DNA of 64,000 bases, from assembly GCF_900100965.1 (NCBI RefSeq), contig NZ_FMUJ01000010.1, positions 124,001-188,000 on the forward strand. The letters run 5' to 3'. Under the pieces are notes generated by a model. The model was not told the DNA's origin. It searched no databases and saw only the letters and a program-made list of their open reading frames with translations. The DNA comes from Variovorax sp. EL159 (lineage in GTDB: Bacteria > Pseudomonadota > Gammaproteobacteria > Burkholderiales > Burkholderiaceae_C). Each line of letters begins with the position of its first letter. Position 1 is the stretch's first letter. The position numbers were made by a program, and so were the translations under genes. Shown one piece after another: positions 58,819-64,000 of this stretch.

Positions 58819-60378
58819 TTACGAGTGGCTGGGCAGGATGTCGAGCAGCGCGGCCGGCAGCTCGGCCTTCAGCGCCCACAGGCGCATGGCTTCGATGTCG
58901 GGGGCGAGGTAGCGGTCGCGTTCGAGGAAGGCGACCTTCTGGCGGATGCTGGCGAATTCCGCTTCGACCAGCGGCGAGCTCTTGAGCTTGCGCTTGAGCT
59001 CGATGCCTTGTGCAGCGGCCATGGCTTCGATGCCGACGACCACCGCGGTGTTGTTGACCATGTCGCCCAGGCGGCGCGCGGCGAAGGTGGCCATCGAGAC
59101 GTGGTCTTCCTGGTTGGCCGAGGTCGGCAGGCTGTCGACGCTGCCCGGATGCGCGAGCGACTTGTTCTCGGACGCGAGCGCGGCGGCCGTGACCTGCGCG
59201 ATCATGAAACCGGAGTTGAGGCCGCCATCGCGCACCAGGAACGGCGGCAGGCCCGACAGGCCGCTGTCGAGCAGCAAGGCCAGGCGACGCTCGGAGATGG
59301 CGCCGACTTCGCTCACGGCCAGCGCGATGATGTCGGCTGCGAAGGCGACGGGCTCGGCGTGGAAGTTGCCGCCCGAGATCACTTCGCCGGTGTCGCAGAA
59401 CACGAGCGGGTTGTCCGATGCGGCATTGGCTTCGATGACCAGCACGCGCGATGCATGCACGAGGTTGTCGAGGCAGGCGCCCATCACCTGCGGGATGCAG
59501 CGCACCGAGTACGGGTCCTGCACACGGCCGCAGTCGGCGTGCGAGGGAACGATCTCGCTGCCTTCGAGCAGCGTGCGCACCGCGCCTGCGACGGCGATCT
59601 GGCCGGGCTGGCCGCGCGCGATGTGGATGCGCGCGTCGAAAGGCTTGATCGAACCCTGGATGGCTTCGAGCGACAGCGCGCCCGACATCAGCGCGGCGGC
59701 GAACACGTCTTCCGCACCGAACAGGCCGGCGAGCGCCAGCGCCGTCGACACCTGCGTGCCGTTGAGCAGCGCCAGGCCTTCCTTGGGGCCGAGCACGAAG
59801 GGCTCGAGGCCGATGCTGCGCATCGCTTCGGCGCCGCTGACCTTCTTGCCGTCGGCCAGCATCGCTTCGCCTTCGCCGATCAGCACGCAGGCCATGTGCG
59901 CGAGCGGCGCGAGGTCGCCCGAGGCGCCCACCGAGCCCTTGCACGGAATGCTGGGCGTCACGCCCGCGTTGAACAGCGCCAGCAGCGCGTCGACCAGCGC
60001 GGACCGCACGCCCGAGTGGCCGCGCGCCAGGCTCACGGCCTTGGTCGCGAGGATCATGCGCACCACCGGCGCGGCCAGCGGCTCGCCCGTGCCCACGCTG
60101 TGCGACAGCACGAGGTTGCGCTGCAGCTCGGCCAGGTGGTCGTTGCCGATGCGCGTGCTCGCGAGCTTGCCGAAGCCGGTGTTGATGCCGTAGACGACCT
60201 GGTCGTTCTCGACGATGTGGCGCACCGCCGCCTCGGCTTGCGCCATGCCGGCACGCACCGACGGGTCGAGCACGAGTTGCACGCCGCCGGCCTGGATGCG
60301 TCGCAGCATCGCAAGGTCGACCTTGCCGGGCGTGAGGGTCAGGGTGGCATCGGATGAAGCGGTGTTGTGGATTGGCAT
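58819..60378 (-). CDS. hutH: histidine ammonia-lyase HutH
   Basis: The 519-residue enzyme removes ammonia from histidine to give urocanate. The self-forming MIO prosthetic group comes from Ala-Ser-Gly at residues 152-154 (KGSVGASGDLAPLAH). Other blocks are VVYGINTGFGKLAST, ELQRNLVLSHSVGTGEPL and QDPYSVRCIPQVMGA. The start MPIHNTASSD was preferred over an upstream ATG because the HutC-type operator and the ribosome-binding region lie immediately before it. Confidence 0.96.
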   Translation of the reverse strand: MPIHNTASSDATLTLTPGKVDLAMLRRIQAGGVQLVLDPSVRAGMAQAEAAVRHIVENDQVVYGINTGFGKLASTRIGNDHLAELQRNLVLSHSVGTGEPLAAPVVRMILATKAVSLARGHSGVRSALVDALLALFNAGVTPSIPCKGSVGASGDLAPLAHMACVLIGEGEAMLADGKKVSGAEAMRSIGLEPFVLGPKEGLALLNGTQVSTALALAGLFGAEDVFAAALMSGALSLEAIQGSIKPFDARIHIARGQPGQIAVAGAVRTLLEGSEIVPSHADCGRVQDPYSVRCIPQVMGACLDNLVHASRVLVIEANAASDNPLVFCDTGEVISGGNFHAEPVAFAADIIALAVSEVGAISERRLALLLDSGLSGLPPFLVRDGGLNSGFMIAQVTAAALASENKSLAHPGSVDSLPTSANQEDHVSMATFAARRLGDMVNNTAVVVGIEAMAAAQGIELKRKLKSSPLVEAEFASIRQKVAFLERDRYLAPDIEAMRLWALKAELPAALLDILPSHS

Positions 60379-60385
60379 GTGAACC

Positions 60386-60395
60386 TGTCTATACA
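60386..60395. promoter_or_regulatory. HutC-type operator before hutH
   Basis: TGTCTATACA matches the HutC-subfamily GntR consensus GTMTAKAC exactly (GTCTATAC at 60387-60394). It lies 8-17 bases before the hutH ATG, so a bound repressor would block initiation or elongation. The hutC gene is the next gene upstream. Confidence 0.72.
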
Positions 60396-60447
60396 AGTGA
60401 TTGCGAGAGAAAACGAAGTCGATAACGACGATAAAAAAAGCTAGGTT

Positions 60448-60550
60448 CCTTCGTGGAACACCGCGGAACCGGCTTTGCCGGGCCGCCGGTGTTGCCCCCG
60501 GTGAGGGGGTTGGCGAAGCGACACGAAGTGCGCGAAGACTGGGGGAGAGT
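60448..60550. repeat. dispersed repeat family A, copy 3 (hutC-hutH gap)
   Basis: It has the same orientation as copy 2: CCTTCGTGGAACACCGCGGA, GCCCCCGGTGAGGGGGTTGG, AAGCGACACGAAGTGCGCGA. It lies just after the hutC stop. On the minus strand its far end is followed by seven T (60439-60433) after a GGTTCC/GGAACC pairing, so this copy may also terminate hutC transcription. The remaining part to hutH (60396-60447) is AT-rich and should hold the hutH promoter. Confidence 0.83.
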
Positions 60551-60558
60551 TCATTGCT

Positions 60559-61296
60559 TTAGCCGGAGCTGGGGTTGCCGTCGGCTCGGAAGCGGCTGCC
60601 CAGGCTGTAGCGCGACGCAGGATGCAGGCAGCGCACCCATGTCACGGGCGTGGTGCGAATCCAGGTGCGGCGCGTCAGCAGCAGGCAGGGGTCGGTGGGT
60701 GTCATCGCGAGCCGGACGGCCTGTTCGGCGCTGGGCAGCACGGCATCGACGACGTGTTCGATCTGGTCGAAGGGCACGTTGCGCAGCAGGTATTCGCTGG
60801 GCGGCGTGCTGTTGAAGTCTTGTTCGAGGTAGTCGGGCACGACCTGCGGGTTGACGTAGCGCTCTTCGAGCTGCACGGGCGTGTCGTTCTCCCAGTGCAG
60901 GCAGGCGCTGTGGAACACCGAGTCGCCGGGGCGCAGGCCGAGCCATGCGGCCACGTCGGGCGAGGCCGCGAGGCGTTCGACCTCGATCATTTCGCAGCGG
61001 TAGTCGTGGCCGCGCTGGCGGATCTCGCTGGCGATGTTGGCGATCTGCAGCAGCGTCGACTGCGGCTTGTTCTCGGCCACGAAGCTGCCGACACCTGCCA
61101 CGCGCACGATGCGGCCCTGCTCGACCAGCTCGCGCAGCGCGCGGTTCACCGTCATGCGCGCCATGCCGAACTGCGCGACCAGCTCATGCTCCGAAGGCAG
61201 GCGGTGGCCGGGCGGCCACGTGCCGTCCTGGATCTTGCGGGAGATGTGATCCTTGACTTGCGCGTAGAGCGCGAGGGTCGGCAGGTCGCGTTTCAT
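60559..61296 (-). CDS. hutC: histidine utilisation repressor HutC (GntR family)
   Basis: The 245-residue repressor has the GntR winged helix at residues 5-72 (LYAQVKDHISRKIQDGTWPPGHRLPSEHELVAQFGMARMTVNRALREL). A UTRA-type effector domain follows (LLQIANIASEIRQRGHDYRCEMIEVERLAAS, PVQLEERYVNPQVVPDYLEQDF). It binds urocanate and releases hut operators. It stands between the hut catabolic genes and the nitrate/taurine-type ABC genes, 11 bases after the ATPase stop. Confidence 0.93.
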   Translation of the reverse strand: MKRDLPTLALYAQVKDHISRKIQDGTWPPGHRLPSEHELVAQFGMARMTVNRALRELVEQGRIVRVAGVGSFVAENKPQSTLLQIANIASEIRQRGHDYRCEMIEVERLAASPDVAAWLGLRPGDSVFHSACLHWENDTPVQLEERYVNPQVVPDYLEQDFNSTPPSEYLLRNVPFDQIEHVVDAVLPSAEQAVRLAMTPTDPCLLLTRRTWIRTTPVTWVRCLHPASRYSLGSRFRADGNPSSG

Positions 61297-61307
61297 CGTG
61301 CTGTCGG

Positions 61308-62102
61308 TCAATGCTCCGCCGCGGCCATCGACTCGGCGCGGATCTCTTCGGTCAGGCGTGCCTTGATTTCCATGAACTCCGGCGAGGTCTTGATGGTGTA
61401 GCTGCGCGGATGCGGAAAGTCGACCGCGATCTCGGTCTTGATGCGGCCCGGCCGCGCGCTGAACACCGCCACGCGGTTGGCCATGAAGATCGCCTCGTCG
61501 ATGTCGTGCGTGACGAACAGCACCGTCTTCTGCGCCGATTCCCAGATGCCAAGCAGCAGCTCCTGCATGAGCACGCGGGTCTGGTTGTCGAGCGCGCCGA
61601 AGGGCTCGTCGAGCAGCAGCATCTTGGGGTCGTTGGCCAGGGCGCGGGCAATCGCCGTGCGCTGCTGCATGCCGCCCGAGAGCTGCTTGGGGAAGTGATG
61701 CTCGAAGCCGCGCAGGCCGACCTTGGCGATGAAGAACTCGCTGCGCTCCTTCTGGTCGGCCTCGCTCATGCCGCGCTCGCGCAGGCCGAAGCGGATGTTC
61801 TGCGCCACGGTGAGCCACGGAAAGAGCGTGTAGCTCTGGAACACCACGCCGCGGTCGGCGCCCGGGCCTTCGATGCGCTCGCCGTCGAGCATCACCTGCC
61901 CGGTGGTCGGAAAGTCGAGCCCCGCCACGATGCGCAGCAGCGTCGACTTGCCGCAGCCCGACGGGCCGAGGATGGTGACGAAGTCGTTCTCCTTCACCTC
62001 GAAGTCGATGGGCAGCAGCGCTTGCGTGCGTTGGCCCTTGGTGCCGGTGAAGACGCGCGAGACGCCCTGGATGGAGAGTTGGTTCTTCACAGTGCGGCCC
62101 AT
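61308..62102 (-). CDS. nitrate/sulfonate/taurine-type ABC transporter ATPase
   Basis: The 264-residue ATPase has Walker A GPSGCGKST, signature QLSGGMQQR, Walker B MLLLDEPFGALD and H-loop FVTHDIDEAIFMANR, as in SsuB/TauB. It is the last gene of a three-gene importer with the permease and the binding protein and overlaps the permease by 16 bases. It directly precedes hutC, so the system is likely tied to uptake of histidine, urocanate or an analogue. Confidence 0.9.
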   Translation of the reverse strand: MGRTVKNQLSIQGVSRVFTGTKGQRTQALLPIDFEVKENDFVTILGPSGCGKSTLLRIVAGLDFPTTGQVMLDGERIEGPGADRGVVFQSYTLFPWLTVAQNIRFGLRERGMSEADQKERSEFFIAKVGLRGFEHHFPKQLSGGMQQRTAIARALANDPKMLLLDEPFGALDNQTRVLMQELLLGIWESAQKTVLFVTHDIDEAIFMANRVAVFSARPGRIKTEIAVDFPHPRSYTIKTSPEFMEIKARLTEEIRAESMAAAEH

Positions 62103-62941
62103 GCAAACAGACGGCGGTTCATTGCCTTGAAAGCGAAGTCGGACAAGAGCCCGATGACGCCGATCACGATGATCCCGAAGATGATCTGCCCGGTGTTCAG
62201 CAACGCCTGGCTGTCGGTGATCATGTGGCCGATGCCCGAGGACGAGCCGATCAACTCGGCCACGATCACGTAGGTCCATGCCCAGCCGAGCACGAGGCGC
62301 AGCGTTTCGGCGATGCCCGGCGCGGCGCCCGGAATGAGCACCCGCGCCACAATGCCGCGGCTGTTGGCGCCCAGCGTGTAGGCCGCCTCGACGAGGTCGC
62401 GCCGCGCGCCGCCCACGGTGACGGCCACCATCAGCACGATCTGGAAGAACGAGCCGATGAAGATCACCAGCAGCTTCTGCATTTCGCCCAGGCCCGCCCA
62501 CAGGATGAGCAGCGGAATGAAGGCCGAGGCCGGCAGGTAGCGGCAGAACGAGACAAAAGGCTCGAAGAAAGCCTCGACGGTCTTCCAGGTGCCCATCGCG
62601 ATACCCAGCGGCACCGCGAACACGGCCGCCAGCAGGAAGCCGCCGAACACGCGCCACACGGTCATGCCGATGTCGCCGATGAAGCCGTACTCGGTGAAGA
62701 GCAGCCAGCCCTCCTTGACCATGGTCGGCGGGCTTGCCAGGAAGGTCGGCGACACGAAGCCGCCGAGCGTGGCAAGCGCCCACACGAGCACGAACAGGAC
62801 GAAGAAGCCGAGCCCCAGCACCATGCGGGCACGCGCGCTGATGGGTTCGAGGGGCGCGAACGCGCGGCGGCGCACGGGGGCCATGGGGGGTGTCACGGGT
62901 TGGGGTGAAACGGCAGGCGCAGACGCCGCGCGGGGCGCCAT
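62087..62941 (-). CDS. nitrate/sulfonate/taurine-type ABC permease
   Basis: The 284-residue permease has six membrane segments and the SsuC/TauC signature (SFCRYLPASAFIPLLILWAGLGEMQKLLVIFIG, DLVEAAYTLGANSRGIVARVLIPGAAPGI). I chose MAPRAASAPAV, which leaves a 13-base gap after the binding-protein stop; an in-frame ATG at 62974 would overlap that gene by 20 bases and has no ribosome-binding site. A proline-rich N-terminal tail precedes the first segment. Confidence 0.87.
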   Translation of the reverse strand: MAPRAASAPAVSPQPVTPPMAPVRRRAFAPLEPISARARMVLGLGFFVLFVLVWALATLGGFVSPTFLASPPTMVKEGWLLFTEYGFIGDIGMTVWRVFGGFLLAAVFAVPLGIAMGTWKTVEAFFEPFVSFCRYLPASAFIPLLILWAGLGEMQKLLVIFIGSFFQIVLMVAVTVGGARRDLVEAAYTLGANSRGIVARVLIPGAAPGIAETLRLVLGWAWTYVIVAELIGSSSGIGHMITDSQALLNTGQIIFGIIVIGVIGLLSDFAFKAMNRRLFAWAAL

Positions 62942-62954
62942 CTGCGGCAGGGCC

Positions 62955-63923
62955 TTACTTGACGAAGCTTGCATCGAAGGTCGCCGTGTAGTCTTCAGGT
63001 GCCTTGCGGATCACGCCGGCTTCCAGAAGGATGGCCGCGGCGTCCTTCATGAAAGTGGTGATCTCGCCCGAGAAGAACTTCTGGTTGGCGGCCTTGTCCT
63101 GCCAGCGCAGGTAGGCCGACGACTTGGCGAACTGTTCGCCGCTCTGCTTGACGGCCGCGCCCATGAGTTCGTTGGCCTTGGCCGGATCGGCCTTGATCAT
63201 GTCGAGCGCGTCGAAGTACGACTTGGTGAGCGCGGCGGCGGCCTTGGCGTTGGCCTTGAGCCAGGTGGGCGCGCAGCCGACGGTGTCCATCACCATCGGG
63301 TAGTCGAGCGTGGTGGCCAGGATCTTGCCGGCGGCGGGATTGGATCGCACGGTCGAGAGGTAGGGCTCGTAGGTCATGGCGGCGTCGTTCTGGCCGGCCA
63401 CGAAGGCCTGCGCGGCGGGCTGCGGCTCGAGCGAGACCACCTTCACGTCTTTCAGCGTCATGCCGTTCTTGCTGAGCATCCAGGCCAGGCCGAAGTACGG
63501 CGCGGTGCCCGGGGCGCTCACGCCGATGCTCTTGCCCTTGAGGTCGGCGAAGGTCTTGACGTCGTTGCGCACAGCAAGGCCGTCGGCGCCGTAGGACTTG
63601 TCCATCTGGAAGATCTGCACGATGGGCACGCCGTTGGCGTTCCAGGCGACGTGCGTCTCGACCGTGGTGGCCGCGCACTGGATCGCGCCGGAAGCGAGCG
63701 CCAGGTGGCGGTCTTTCTGCGGGATCATCTTCAGTTCGACGTCCAGGCCGTTCTTCTTGAAGATGCCGGCCTTGTCGGCCAGCGAGAGCGGCGCGAAGCC
63801 GGTCCAGCCGGACATGCCGAGCGAGATCTTCGTTTCCTGGGCAGCCGCTGTTCCGGCCATGCCCGCTGCACATGCACCTGCTGCCAGCAGCGAAGCGACT
63901 TTCACAACTACCGTCTTGACCAT
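62955..63923 (-). CDS. nitrate/sulfonate/taurine-type ABC substrate-binding protein
   Basis: The 322-residue protein has a signal peptide (VASLLAAGACAAGMAGTAAAQ) and the NMT1/SsuA-like fold: KISLGMSGWTGFAPLSLADKAGIFKKNGLDVELKMI, GAIQCAATTVETHVAWNANG and GLAVRNDVKTFADLKGKSIGV. The start MVKTVVVK was preferred over a longer frame because it gives a clean signal peptide. The remaining 77 bases to the window edge show no gene. Confidence 0.9.
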   Translation of the reverse strand: MVKTVVVKVASLLAAGACAAGMAGTAAAQETKISLGMSGWTGFAPLSLADKAGIFKKNGLDVELKMIPQKDRHLALASGAIQCAATTVETHVAWNANGVPIVQIFQMDKSYGADGLAVRNDVKTFADLKGKSIGVSAPGTAPYFGLAWMLSKNGMTLKDVKVVSLEPQPAAQAFVAGQNDAAMTYEPYLSTVRSNPAAGKILATTLDYPMVMDTVGCAPTWLKANAKAAAALTKSYFDALDMIKADPAKANELMGAAVKQSGEQFAKSSAYLRWQDKAANQKFFSGEITTFMKDAAAILLEAGVIRKAPEDYTATFDASFVK

Positions 63924-64000
63924 GGGGACTCCTGGTTCCATTTTTTGAGAGAGGTGACTCGGCGATGCGCCCCGGACTCCGGACAGCACACGCCTCGCAT

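Overview
The window is uniformly GC-rich (roughly two thirds G+C by eye), tightly packed, and reads like chromosomal DNA of a betaproteobacterium of the order Burkholderiales, most likely a Comamonadaceae member close to Variovorax. That assignment is an inference. It rests on protein style, the T6SS gene order, a metH split into two genes, many IclR/TetR/LysR regulators and Liv-type ABC transporters, and dispersed GC-rich intergenic repeats. I see no tRNA, rRNA, CRISPR, prophage or insertion sequence.

Region 1 (1-15,666, minus strand) is a type VI secretion cluster: tssA, tssB, tssC, hcp, tagJ, tssE, tssF, tssG, clpV, vgrG, a small membrane protein and a DUF2169 protein cut by the left edge. 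The membrane-complex genes (tssJKLM) are not in the window. Three tandem hairpins, the last a textbook terminator, separate hcp from the genes downstream.

Region 2 (15,816-35,270) looks like a complete nicotinamide/nicotinate catabolic locus. It holds a Tat-type secreted nicotinamidase, a NicA/NicB-type nicotinate hydroxylase, a 6-hydroxynicotinate reductase, a ferredoxin-NADP reductase that may feed it, an enamidase, a TetR regulator, a Liv-type ABC importer with two binding proteins, and three genes of unknown role (two DUF1185 paralogues and one UPF0280). Together they suggest an aerobic hydroxylation step joined to the reductive, ring-opening route known from Eubacterium barkeri. A palindromic GC-rich repeat (family B) occurs four times in this region only, once translated in frame inside nicB.

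Region 3 (35,400-47,134) holds a gtrA/glycosyltransferase trio, the C-terminal half of methionine synthase behind an S-adenosylhomocysteine riboswitch, a secreted lipase with its foldase, a PACE-type efflux protein with a divergent LysR regulator, an SH3/Gly-Pro-rich protein, and the N-terminal half of methionine synthase.

Region 4 (47,202-63,923) is a histidine utilisation locus (hutH, U, I, F, G, D and regulator hutC) with a HutC-type operator in front of hutH. It also carries two ABC systems, an IclR regulator, a PhyH-type dioxygenase, and a HisC-like aminotransferase plus an FAD-linked hydroxyacid dehydrogenase coupled to hutG by overlapping start and stop codons. A second repeat family (A, three copies) lies between tssE and tssF, after metH-N, and between hutC and hutH.
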